Shown here: one piece after another, positions 46,168-57,099 of the stretch | Layout of the letters: each line of letters starts with the position of its first letter | Numbering within the stretch: position 1 is the first letter of the stretch | Assembly: GCA_911728435.2 (NCBI GenBank) | Contig: OU452199.1 | Coordinates: 16,316,860-16,380,859 of the forward strand | DNA from: Apoderus coryli | Taxonomy: Eukaryota > Arthropoda > Insecta > Coleoptera > Attelabidae | DNA length: 64,000 nt | Reading direction: 5' to 3' | Position numbers and translations under genes: made by a program | The notes under the pieces: model-generated | What the model was told of the DNA's origin: nothing | The model's database searches: none | What the model saw: only the letters and a program-made list of their open reading frames with translations

Positions 46168-46891
46168 TACAAATGTACAGGTTTCATCTTAGATTTCGAA
46201 CACTTCTGCGTACACATTTATCGTGATCGTTGATGCTTGTAATCAGCGTGTATGAGTCTTCCCCCTTCCCTCTGTATCTTTGACGAACGTTCTTTCTTTC
46301 TTACTGGATTTTAATGCATATTTTATAGTGTTTTTTTTTTTCAATTTGACGGTTACATCGACGATCATACCGTGTATACGAGCATATTCGATCAGCATGA
46401 ATGTTTCATTATTTTCTTCATGAGTATCTTCCAATCGTTGCTTGAAAATAGTAGCAAAGTCGTTCTTGGATTTGTCAGCTCGCGGTGGTTTTCTATACAG
46501 ATCAACCGATAGTCGAAATTTGATGCCAAAAATGGTACTTGAAGGTTTTTCTACGTAGATGAGTAGGTACGACATCAAGAAGTAAAGTATGTATCAATTT
46601 TGTGCAATAATTCTTCCTTTGGTTGTTGCAAATTTTCGCATCAATCGTTCCATGTTTGCGTCAGGGTGTTTCTTCTCTTTTCATTAGTGTCCAGACGGTC
46701 GCAGTATGTGCATTTATCACACATCAAAGACTACGACCAACATTTGAAAAGTAGAGATTCACTGGGTGTTGCTAAAGTAAAGGCTGTGTAATCGCCAGTT
46801 TTTCAGTCAGTTTTAGTTCAGTTGAAGAAAAAATAACTACAATTAGTCGTAGTTCTCTATCAAAGTCAATTTTGTTAATGAATTGCTTGTT
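46168..46891 (-). repeat. Inverted repeat block A (right)
   Basis: Mirror copy of 42850-43573. The frame corresponding to the left block is at 46578-46243 and here runs 27 residues longer because of a frame difference near its end. Coordinates of the two blocks sum to a constant at both ends, so there is no net indel. Confidence 0.85.
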
Positions 46892-47042
46892 GAATTTTTG
46901 TGATGCCAAAGATTTTTTTAGACTCTCAAAAAATGGTCTCAAACACAACTATTGTACCAATCGCAACAGTTTTCAGGAAAATATCGTTTTATTTTTTCAC
47001 CAGTGTGTCTATGATGCTTTTAGAATGTTAAAAATAAAACCA

Positions 47043-47325
47043 AACTTCCATAGGAATGAGGTTTGAGGATATAATATTTAATTTAGATCAATTTTTAATA
47101 AGATTTTCTCCCTTAAAAATCTTTATCTGACAATCCTAGTTAACATTTAAATTTGAGGCACTGCTATGGAATTTAAACGCAACAAGAAATATTGAGCGTT
47201 ACTCCAATAACTACAATATTCAAGAATAGAAAATTATGGAAGAATTTCACAAATTTAACGAAGTAATCCATATTTAGGGGGAGAGATTTTGATTTTAGAA
47301 ATAAAAATACGTGGAAACTACGTGG
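47043..47325 (-). repeat. Inverted repeat block B (right)
   Basis: Mirror copy of the left block B. It lies distal to block A, whereas a simple palindrome would place it next to the mariner. Confidence 0.8.
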
Positions 47326-47329
47326 AAAA

Positions 47330-48200
47330 GACGTATTTTTATTTATCAATTCTGAAAAAGATAATGGAAATAATAATAACTTTAACACGTTTTATATATC
47401 GGAAGCCATTTTTGAGGCTGTTTTGAACGTACTTAAGAAAAATGTGTTGCTACTGCTACTGCCAGCAGCATACGAATTAATGAAACTGACTCTAGTTCAT
47501 CATTCTGACATAACCATTCTCATGTTTAATATTAGTTATGCCAGATTGTTCCTATAATTGGTAAATTAATTTAGAATATTTATATTTTTTGTTTATGTAA
47601 ATGTTTACTTTTTTAATGTACCCATTGCATTGGAATGTACCTATATAGGAACTAATTTCTGCAAAAAAAATCTCGAGTAAATGCTTTGTCTAAGATTTTC
47701 TGTACGAGTTTTTGTTTCGTAATACAACTCCTGTGATAGAAAGACGTACACGCTCCGTAGGATTAGTACAAGCTAGATGGACTGTATCAGTAAAAAATTC
47801 TAAAAAAAAAACTAGAAAATCGAAATTATCACAATTTATAAATAATGACTCACTATATGTATGTTGAAGATGCTTAATGTTATTAGGTACTTTATCTTAA
47901 ACATGTTGTGAATTATACATTTTTGATCAGTATTTCACAAAACAAAGAATAAATATGAATTAAATAATAATAATATTTAACACATACACAATAATTGAGA
48001 GCTTCATGTAAATATCTATGTGAATGTCTCGAATACATTTAATAAGAGGATGGATGGAAGAAGATTTCTTGCCTAATCTTTAACTACCTCTATATAAATG
48101 AAATGGCATCATTTTATAGAACCATTGTTAATTGTAGAGTTGCAAAGTAAAAAAGTGAAGTGCTAATAGCCAAAATTTTAATACAGGGTGTGAATTTTCG
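47330..48200. other. AT-rich upstream region of the chitin-binding gene
   Basis: No exon was recognised. The region just before 48206 should hold the promoter and 5' untranslated sequence, but I see no clear TATA/initiator pair. Confidence 0.4.
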
Positions 48201-48205
48201 TGAAA

Positions 48206-51200
48206 ATGATATCATTCAAATATTTGTCATTTGCCGTTGTTTGTGGATATTTGGTTCATTTTGTGTTTTGTGTAAGTTTAGCTGTCTTTCCTTTTACTGA
48301 TAATTTTATGCTATGCAAAATATATAATATTATGCAATATACCTAATATAAATTAATACATTAAAAAATATTTTGAGAAATGTTCTTTGACATTTTCTGA
48401 AAGATGTCCTAGAAAACTACATTTTCTGATTAAAGAGGATATAACAAAATAGCAAAATTAATAACGACTGCTCCACAAAATTCTTTATATATTGTTGATA
48501 GGGGGAATTTAGCCAAACATGTTTCGGAATAATATTATTCCATCTTTAGTGATATTACATACAACATCACATAAACATAACAATATGGTAATTTGAAAAA
48601 GTAGTCCATTCTTAAGTGGAGTTGTAATATGGTTTTCAGGCATGGAATTTAAACATCTATAAGTACATGCTAAAATATTAACATAGTCAATATCAAAATA
48701 TTATAATCTGTACCATTTTGTGAAAAAGTGTTCGAACTTAAAATAAAATTTCTTTAAAATTTATTCTAATATTAATAACTATATAATTATAGAATTAAAG
48801 ATATTAATTATCACAGCAAGTGACAGACAAGTTTCGGACGTATAAACCCTCATCATCAGTCGAAAACAAATCAGTCAAGAAAGGAATCGGTGTGGCACAA
48901 TGAACAGTTGAACATAATTCCCTGTGTCGTCATCGAGGTTCCCATAGGTGAAAATTCTGGATTTTTATTTTATTATCAAATTAACATATAGTTCTTAAAT
49001 ACTACATTATTAATTAAACTAAACTCAAAAAGTAAGTCTTCACATTTAAAAAAAATTGAGACTCATATAGAGGAGGTTTGAATGAAAAGGGCAAATACCC
49101 CAGTTCTTGAATAACATCTTTTGGTCTTAAATATGGTGGATTGTGTAATGAAATTCAAATCAAAGTCCTGGGATATTTGCCCTTTTCATTCCAACCTTCT
49201 CTAATTCTCATTGTTTCTACATGTGAAGACTTGGTGATTAGTTTAATTTGAAGTATTTAATAACAATATATGTTAATTCGATAATAGAATGAAAATCCAG
49301 AATTTTCACCTCGATGACGACAGAATGGGAATTATGTTCAACTGTTCGTTGTTGTGTTCCTTTCGTGGCTGATTTGTTTTCGACTGATGATGGGGGTTTA
49401 TACCTCTGGAACATATCTCTGACGTGATCTTAATGTGATGAAAATAAAGTTGTTTTGTGGAGGTGACGTTAGTTGCTTTATCATAGATATTGCACTCCAC
49501 TGTGAGAATGGATTATTTCTTCAAACTATAAATATTAACTGACTACAAAAATTTTTAAATGTATTAAAGCCAACCAGAAACTCAATAAGTTATTAATAAT
49601 ATTTGACTTAATTTATTATTTAGAGCGGTATATTTTTATATAGGTACCATTTTTTTACTTAAATACCTATAAAAATATGATTGATTATCCAATGCATATT
49701 GAAATGTATTAATGATGATAATATTGGATGCATTAGCAAACTATGATTCTATAATTTCACTAGAAGTCCAGGACATCAAAGTTTTTCGTGGACATTCGGT
49801 ATATAATTCCCATGCTCTCCTAACAAAAAATCCTAGTAATTGAGTTACATACCTCGTAGTTTTCATTGTTCTTTAATAAATTACTTAGCCGTTTTTATTT
49901 TTACAATCGATATTAAAATAAATACCAGTTATACAAATAATATTTATGAGATATTGATTGATATCTCTCAAATATGTATAATTAAAATGCTGCACTCTAC
50001 CTTACTTCCGGTAATAACAAAAATATAATATACTTGAATGTCAAAGCCGTATTCATCGGAAATAGCCGACTATTCATTTGACCATAGTCCGTCCATTGTT
50101 CTGATATTACAAAAATGTGTAAAATATTTTTCCCTTCATAATATAATTTAGTAAATACGGATTTACACACGGTTGATTGTCCTAATTTACACGTTTTTTA
50201 TGCGAATTGCCGAAGACGAATAATCAGATTCGGAGCATAAGTGGCTATTGTATTTGATTGCAACAGATTTGTATACAGAATCGAAATTATTTTGTTGATA
50301 CAACGGATTCTATTTCATTATCAATGATACATTTTTCAATTTATTTATTTCCTTTAGAAATCTATAAACATAAGATATAATCTCGTCTAACTCATTTAAA
50401 ATTTAAATTGCAGAAAACACTGTAAAATCTTGCGAAAACTTACACACACCAGTGGATGGATGATAGAGGCAGCTAACTAACCTTAACAGAGCTGTCGTAT
50501 TCAATAGTTTTATATATTAAAAATACTAAATGAACTTTTAATATATAGATACGACAAATAAAGTTCAGTGGTGTACATAACAGGTCATTCCATGTCATGT
50601 TTCATCCATTGTCACATATCGATGATATAATTCTATTTTATTGCGGTTTAACAGCGCCAAACACTCATCTGAAGCATCAATTCGTTGAGTTTTCGCATAC
50701 CCAAATGTTCGTCTAAAATGGTAAAAACACTACCATCTGATATCTTTACAATGTCAGCTAGCTTTTGCACCTTCAATTTGCATTTTTTTTTTCAATAACA
50801 AACGTTGCTTCACACAAAATGCTATAACTTACGAATCAATAGTCAGATTGCTCTCAAATTTATACACGTATTGTTTGAAGGTTGGTATTAAATAAAAATC
50901 ATATGGAAAAAATTGTAGTAACGCCATCTATGTGTCATCCTACGGACTTATTGAATGACCTAATATTATTATTAAGACCTAGACATGAAAATACAAACAA
51001 ATAAAGAAATGGCAAAACATTTCTTTATTTGTTGTTCCTTGTGACCCTATATACATTTATTTCGCCTTTCATCCAATATAACTGTCATAACTCAAAATGC
51101 TTTATACTTTTATAAATAATTTAATACAAATTAATTTTTTGACAGATTCTAAATTACGATTTTTAAATTATCAGAATAATTCTTTACATAACAAAATGCA

Positions 51201-54200
51201 ATAGTACAATAATTATTTAAACAATATTTAATAATATAACACTCCTAATATTATACGGCTCAGGATTTGAAAAGCACTAATTAATCCTTCTACCATCTCT
51301 ACCCATACCAACCAGATCAGCCAGATGTACATTCAATATCTAGATCATAAACCTTTTAACGATACTTATATTTGATTGTTATAATATTGTAATCAATTTC
51401 AGACTAGACCAGCAACATCTTTGAATTACTATTGACCAAATTAAACAATATAACAATTTAAAATAACCCGATTATCAATATCGGAATAATTTATTCGTTA
51501 TAGGTTTTTAAAAATTTATTTTATTGCTTTGATCTTTGAAAATGTTGAAATAAATTTCCTATTTAATTAATTAAACATCTGTAAAATATCTCGGATATTG
51601 TCTCGTTATCACGCTAAATAATTTGCCCTCTGTTTATTTTAGTTATAAACCAGTCTCACACCCTATAACTAAAATCTTCAGAAGAAAGAGGCTGAACTTC
51701 CTTTTTACCTCTAAAAGTCCAATATTTGTCTTTCAATAAAATATTATTAAAAACTATTTTAATCTTGTATTGTTTCTTGAACCTTGTTAAAATTTTTGAC
51801 TAGTTTCTTTTTGTTGGGATAAAGGTTCTGTTTTAAAACGGGAAAATTTTCTTTGAAATATTTTTCTATTTCATGTTACAGTAGGTACTACGTTTCGGCT
51901 AGTATGCCTTCTTCAGGTACATTTCTTTAAAATCTACAATTTAAAATTAAATCTAGATTTAAAATAAAACAAGTAATAGGTACATATACAAAACATCACT
52001 AGAACATTCAGTGTAAAGAGGTGATCTTAAACATAACAACGTACAAAATTACAGATATTCTTAATTATTATGTTTCATTTTTTGTTTTTATTTTTTTTAC
52101 CTTACCAACATCGTATTTTTTTTATAGAACAAATATGTATATATATATATAAACTAACCGACCCTAAATACAGAACAGAAACATTAAACTAAGCCAAGTC
52201 TGCATTATATAAGACCAACTACCCAAAAAAATTAGTCCAAAAAATATTCAAAAAACGCATTCAAAAATTTGACAATGACCATAACACTAACCAGAATAAA
52301 ACCAACCCTCTAAAAAATTATGCTTCAATACCTTATATACATGGTCTATCAGAAAATCTCTGTAACAGATTAAAAAAACATAATATAACAATTTGTCACA
52401 AAAACACAAATACATTCCAAGCTCAAACTTAATAAATAAAATAACTATGGATAGAAAAAACTTCGAATACAACCCTCGTAAACGACGTGGTAGTGTTTGA
52501 TAAAAATAGTAATATAAAAACAAATCTATGTATACACATTAATGAAATAAAAATTTCATTCAAACAAAAGTACCCACTAAAAGTGGGGTACACCAAAATA
52601 TTTGTTCCATAAAAAAATACGATGTTGGTAAGGTAAAAAAAATAAAAACAGAAAAATGAAACATAATTAAGAATATCTGTAAATTTGTACGTTGTTATGT
52701 TTAAAGATCACCTATTTACACTGAATGTTCTAGTGATGTTTTGTAAGTGTACCAATTACTTGTTTTATTTTAAATCTAGATTTAAAATTTTAGAAAAGAA
52801 ATGTACCTGAAGAAGGCATACTAGCCGAAACGTAGTGCCTACTGTGACATGATTAAAAAAATATATTTTCTTTAAAACAGACCGTTTATCCCAAGAAAAA
52901 GAAAGAAGTAGTCAAAAATTAAAAACTATTATGAAAATATTTTCCTCGCCATATTTCCTGAGCAAATATAGTTAAAATATATAAAAAATAACTCGTACAA
53001 CATTTCTACTATTTTCTGAATCTAATTTAACGTTTGTAATAATGCTACAAAATGAATTTGTGTCCGTAAATATAATATAATGAAAAATAACTATGTGGCA
53101 CTACTAAAACTACTAAAAAAGTTTGTATTAATGTATCTGAAATCGTAAGTTTACGTGTTTTCAACCTTTTGAGTATCGTTCGTATTTTCCTTGTTTTCTA
53201 ATTATGAAATTCAGGATACATATGAACATACAACAACAGCTGATATATTTTAAGTTGGATTTGCAATTCCGGAAAGAGTGATGTGGTTTTACTTGTGCCT
53301 TAATCCAGTCCTGGACTTTTCCACAAAAAATACAAAACGCTTTTATTCTTATTATTTTTAGAATGAATTACCTAAACTGTATATTTATTTTTACTTTGTA
53401 GGACAAATCATCTCATCTAAAGCCATTTCGCCTCAAAAAAAAAATAACAAAGCGTCCAATATGCGTTGGGCTTGATCCAACATAGGTACATGACAAATGA
53501 TTTCTATGGCCGAATTGTAACATGCTCATATTAACCCAAATATGTCCTTTCATTTCACATTGAATGTCATCATCACAAGGTCTATCACCGTCGAAATATA
53601 ATCTAATTCGTTTACCCTAAATGTGAAATAGTGACTCTTACACCAAAAGTAATTTAAATGGACACGCAATAATTATTATGTCTTCTTTGTAATCCATGGT
53701 ATATATTATTTTTTACATTTACATTAAAACGTATATGAATGAGATTCCCAGGACTTTTCCTTTTATGTACATAATGCTGTTGAATTTAGGTGTTTTTAGT
53801 GATACTTACATAATTATTATTTAATTTATTGTGAAGAATGATTATGCAATTACAAATCAGGATCACATCATCCGTAATTGTTTGTTAATTATGTCTGTGA
53901 AAAGATTAAGAATTATATTAGATACCCAGTAACCTTTATTTTAACACGAATATATCAAACGTCCAATATATTGCAGCAACTTGACGGATATATAGCAGGT
54001 CAAGACTATCCAATCTACAACGAGGTTCCACAAGGATTATCATTCAGATGTGAACAAAGATTACCAGGATATTATAGTGATCCCGAAGCACAGTGTCAGG
54101 TTAGTTACATAAGTTAATAGTTTGGGTTATATTCGACCTCTCTTCTAAAAATACTAACTTATCGTATAATCGTCTATTTTATGAAATAGTTTCAAAAACA

Positions 54201-56928
54201 GATATTAAATTTAATTTGAATAGACTGATCAATTTTTAAAATTGTACGATCGAATATAATAATCTCGAGCCTCTATATGCATTATAAGCAAACAAACCTA
54301 ACAATCTTAGATCAACAAAATGATCTTGGTGTAATTATATCGGCCGTTATAAAATGTGAGATTTTTATATTTTGTAGTAATAAATAAAGAATAGACTATG
54401 GCACTTGCTCGAGAAAGCTTTAAAACCAAGACTCAAACATATTTGAATTGTATAGTCGTTGATCAATGGTTTAATGGCGATTCTCTAAGTTTTTTCATAA
54501 GCTTAGTAATATTTCCTATGCAAAATCTAATTTGACAACACTTTATGATGGGCGACATCGAGCAAACTTTGTACCTACATATTTCTATAAAACTTTGTAA
54601 TATTATTAATCATCACATATCTTTTCGAGCTAACTTAAAATACGACTCATAAATAAATAAAAAAATCGGTTGTTTCCTGGCAAGATATAATATAATAAAA
54701 AATAACCTGCGTAACGAAACATAATTTTAATAATCATTATTATAATTGTATTATTTCATTAATTCCAATAAACTAACGTAACAAACAAAGTACTTCATTA
54801 AAAAATTAGAAAAAAAAGTATTGTCAGAGCTGGGATTCGAAACCATAACCTTCCGCATGCGAGGCGAACGCTCTATCAATGACGCCTCAAAACCCTCTTG
54901 GAAAATATTGTATTCTAATTGTAATAAAAGATATGTTCCAACTACCTAACTCGTGAAATTTTAAATGCAATTTTCTCAAGAATTATAGGGGCAAATATCA
55001 AAAGTGACCTATCGCTGGAAAGCAGATAAAAAATGCTTTGAAATGATGTATCACTCGACCCTTACTGCTATTTGAAAATTTAGCGGTTGTGTCCACTACT
55101 ATCACAGGGCTTAAGCAATTTCAACCAAAAACTAATGGGTTCATCCTACGACTGCACCAAAGTCATATACCAAAATTCAGCTCAATTTGTTAAAGCGTTT
55201 GGGTGCTATCGTGGAAGAACACATACAGACATACCATTACACACACATACACATAGACAGACTTCCACCTGGAAATGGATTTAATCGTCTCAGGGAACTT
55301 CAAAACGGTTATATTCGTCTTTATCTCAAATTTTTTTCAGCGCGTTTACAATACTTTCCCTGTGCTGGAAAGTAAAATTTAGTAAGGTGGGTTCTTTATC
55401 TAATAGTTAACTTGCTGATATCTTAGATAAATAGATTTCCAAGGAGAAAATCAGAAATAGGTAGGTATGTATTTTCCTCAAAATTTAACAATATACGGCA
55501 TCTAATATGAAAGATGTTTTACTTGAATTATTATTCACCAAAGACATTTCGATAAAATAATTATCGACAGATCATCGATAATAATGCGGAATTTACAGAA
55601 AACTTTTCTTTATTTCTGTGCTTTGTATACCAACTTCAAAATATTTCCATAATTAATTCTTTAAAGTGAATATCACATGACGTTCTGTGTTTTGTTCCTA
55701 TACCAAATGAACTCGGCATGGTCATTTTTAATTAATTTTTGTAATAAACCAACCGAAATTACTGTGTAGAATACAGCTTTCTCTTTCGAAAGATGGTGTA
55801 TGGCGTATCCCAAGCCTGTAGAAAATTCACTTTAGCCGACGCGACGTAGTATGAGAGCTGTGATATATAAATTAGATCTAATTGAACAGCCAAAATTTAT
55901 CGAAAAACTTGGAAAAATCTTACTTTTTTTATTAAAAAGATAGTATGGCAACGTCATTGCTTGAAGTTTTCACTGCAATAAAACTTTGTACGATGGCGCA
56001 GAATTTTTAAATTCATTCGTTAGCAAATAATGCCGAATTAACACATTTTAGAAGGAAAAAGAAAACAGTTCTGTGGGTCAGTTATCATGCATATTTTATT
56101 TTAGCTAATGATTATTTGTTATTTTTGCTTTGACTGTACAAACAAAAATAAATCACACAAATAAAAAGGCATCTACTCCACAATACGAACTTCTTGTAAT
56201 TAAATCATAAAACAACTAAACGACACATGTTGCAAGATTATAGAAATCTCATCATCAGTTCAGAGACATTTTTGAATGGTGAACACCAATTAGTTTAATT
56301 ATGTAGGTCTGAAATATATAAATAATCGAAAATTAGGATATAATATGGAGATGGTATTAATAGATTTACTTGTAACTTACCACATTGTGGAAAGAAAAGA
56401 AACAAATTTTTTTTATATAAACATTAAGAACATTTGGATATCTGAATTAGTATGTAAATAATTGAAGTTATTTGTTTTTTGCGCATTCTTCAAATTGAAA
56501 ATTAAAACTAAAACTACGTATTGCGGAGATGACGCCTTTTTATTTGTACGTTATCAACTCCTCGCCAGTATGGATAATGATCTAAAAAAAAATCATCTTA
56601 AAACTTGGTTTTGACCAAGAAGAAAAAAACAACTTTTAGGGAAGATCAATAGAAACTAACAGCCATCTATTCTGAAATACAAGAAATCAGATCCCATGTA
56701 TCTTACTTTTTTTCGTTCCTACAGGTATGGCATTGGTGTCTTCCGAACGGACAAAAATTCAGCTTCCTTTGTCCAAATGGCACTGTGTTTAACCAATTCA
56801 GCAGGGTATGTGACTGGTGGTTTAATGTTGATTGCCAATCTACACCAAACTACTATGGAGTTAACGATGATCTATATAGAGTTCCCCCTCAAAACCAGTT
56901 CAATCAACAGTACAAAGAACAACAATAG
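48206..56928 (+). CDS. Secreted protein with one chitin-binding type-2 domain (CPAP1-like)
   Basis: The exons are 48206-48271, 53977-54099 and 56725-56928, joined in phase 0 into 130 residues. Residues 1-22 (MISFKYLSFAVVCGYLVHFV plus FC) form a signal peptide. A short spacer, QLDGYIAGQDYPIYNEVPQG, leads into a six-cysteine domain with spacing C-x14-C-x5-C-x10-C-x12-C-x7-C, including CLPNGQKFSFLC and the aromatic CDWWFNVDC. This is the peritrophin-A/ChtBD2 pattern that binds chitin through three disulphides. The tail is short and Gln/Asn/Tyr-rich. One domain, short linkers and no mucin-like tracts fit the cuticular proteins analogous to peritrophins, group 1, which act in exoskeleton or tracheal cuticle. 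The signal-peptide exon lies 5.7 kb from exon 2, so that link rests on phase, donor quality and signal-peptide logic. Confidence 0.85.
48512..48553 (-). ncRNA. Hammerhead-like motif with one core change
   Basis: Minus strand: TCA, CTAAAGA, stem II GGAATAA/TTATTCC, GAAAC, ATGTT, TGG. Stem I TCA/TGG, stem II and GAAAC are good. Core G5 is A (CTAAAGA instead of CTGAAGA), which should weaken or abolish cleavage. Confidence 0.6.
48824..48864 (-). ncRNA. Hammerhead-like motif, left arm
   Basis: Minus strand CTGATGA, a GTTTATAC-centred stem II of poor quality, GAAAC, TTGTC. Core consensus holds; stem I pairing is weak. Confidence 0.5.
49378..49425 (+). ncRNA. Hammerhead relic, right arm
   Basis: CTGATGA at 49383, then GGGGGTTTATACCTCTGGAA in place of stem II and GAAAC (GGAAC). 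The catalytic A13 is lost. Confidence 0.5.
49531..51799. other. AT-rich intron sequence
   Basis: Part of intron 1 of the chitin-binding gene. No further exon or repeat boundary was recognised. Confidence 0.4.
51885..51920 (-). ncRNA. Type-I hammerhead ribozyme, complete
   Basis: Minus strand: stem I GTAC/GTAC (51920-51917 with 51888-51885), CTGAAGA (51916-51910), stem II GGC/GCC with a six-base loop, GAAAC (51896-51892), then GTA with cleavage after A51889. All core positions fit; stem III is the minimal AC/GT. Confidence 0.87.
52193..52432 (+). pseudogene. Penelope-like reverse transcriptase, C-terminal fragment
   Basis: An uninterrupted frame of 79 codons plus stop. It reads SALYKTNYPKKLVQKIFKKR, and later NYASIPYIHGLSENLCNRLK then KHNITICHKNTNTF. 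The IPYIxGLSExLxxxLKKxNI block is diagnostic of the region between RT thumb and GIY-YIG endonuclease in PLEs (compare FPFVAGLSHKIEHCF at the copy near 17620). Upstream RT motifs and the endonuclease are missing. A trace of KTSNTTLVNDVVVFDK after the stop may be the decayed start of the endonuclease. Confidence 0.8.
52803..52838 (+). ncRNA. Type-I hammerhead ribozyme, complete
   Basis: Stem I GTAC (52803-52806) pairs with GTGC (52835-52838, one T-G pair). CTGAAGA spans 52807-52813. Stem II is GGC/GCC (52815-52817 with 52824-52826). GAAAC spans 52827-52831, followed by GTA. It is the inverted partner of 51885-51920. Confidence 0.87.
52916..53970. other. AT-rich intron sequence before exon 2 of the chitin-binding gene
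   Basis: No feature supported apart from the splice acceptor ATTGCAG at 53976. Confidence 0.4.
54822..54898 (-). other. tRNA-Ala-like segment of the repeat
   Basis: Minus strand: GTCATTGATAGAGCGTTCGC, CTCGCAT as anticodon loop (CGC), GCGGAAGGTTATGG, then TTTCGAATCCCAGCTCTGAC. The anticodon arm, T loop TTCGAAT and B box are recognisable and better kept than in copy 1. The D arm is short. Confidence 0.68.
54822..55378 (-). repeat. Dispersed repeat with tRNA-like 3' end, copy 2
   Basis: Reverse-orientation copy of the repeat at 32480-33190, with the same blocks in the same order on the minus strand, beginning TTACTTTCCAGCACAGGGAA and ending in the tRNA-like part and a T run. It lies in intron 2 of the chitin-binding gene. 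Confidence 0.78.
56163..56590. repeat. Foldback element homologous to 33964-34390
   Basis: AAAAAGGCATCTACTCCACA at the left and a diverged inverse near 56515-56550, then ACTCCTCGCCAGTATGGATA. The interior also resembles the PRL-1 intron copy. The left arm keeps a degenerate hammerhead; the right one is lost. Confidence 0.7.
56219..56264 (-). ncRNA. Degenerate hammerhead motif
   Basis: Minus strand CTGATGA, good stem II AGATT/AATCT, then GCAAC for GAAAC and G at the cleavage position. Two critical changes make it inactive. Confidence 0.55.
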
Positions 56929-57090
56929 AAACTAATTTTATATTACCTATAGGTCCCTATTTTTGAGTTAATCGTTTCTTTGTACTTTCACAAACTTCCT
57001 TAGTTTTGTAATAGATGATTGTGATAGTATTTTGTATATGCACTGCAAATACCTACCAACAACAGACAAATATAGTATAATAAGAAATTC

Positions 57091-57096
57091 AATAAA
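57091..57096 (+). terminator. Possible polyadenylation signal of the chitin-binding gene
   Basis: AATAAA 163 bases after the stop codon, first canonical hexamer downstream. Confidence 0.4.
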
Positions 57097-57099
57097 TAA

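Larger units (their letters stand above)
48815..49530. repeat. Foldback element with paired hammerhead-like motifs (intron)
   Basis: Arms of about 300 bases meet near 49110-49140; GGGCAAATACCCCAG on the left matches CCTGGGATATTTGCCC on the right. Each outer part has a hammerhead-like motif. The right end runs into TTGCACTCCACTGTGAGAAT and GATTATTTCTTCAAA, as at 7742-7780. Non-coding; it lies in intron 1 of the chitin-binding gene. Confidence 0.72.
51800..52915. mobile_element. PLE remnant between inverted terminal repeats with hammerheads
   Basis: The arms (about 51800-52137 and 52598-52915) are imperfect reverse complements sharing ATCTAGATTTAAA, ATACGATGTTGGTAAGG and the hammerhead. Between them is a plus-strand fragment of a PLE reverse transcriptase. 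The layout, inverted hammerhead-bearing terminal repeats around a truncated PLE body, matches the known pseudo-LTR organisation of this group. Confidence 0.85.
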
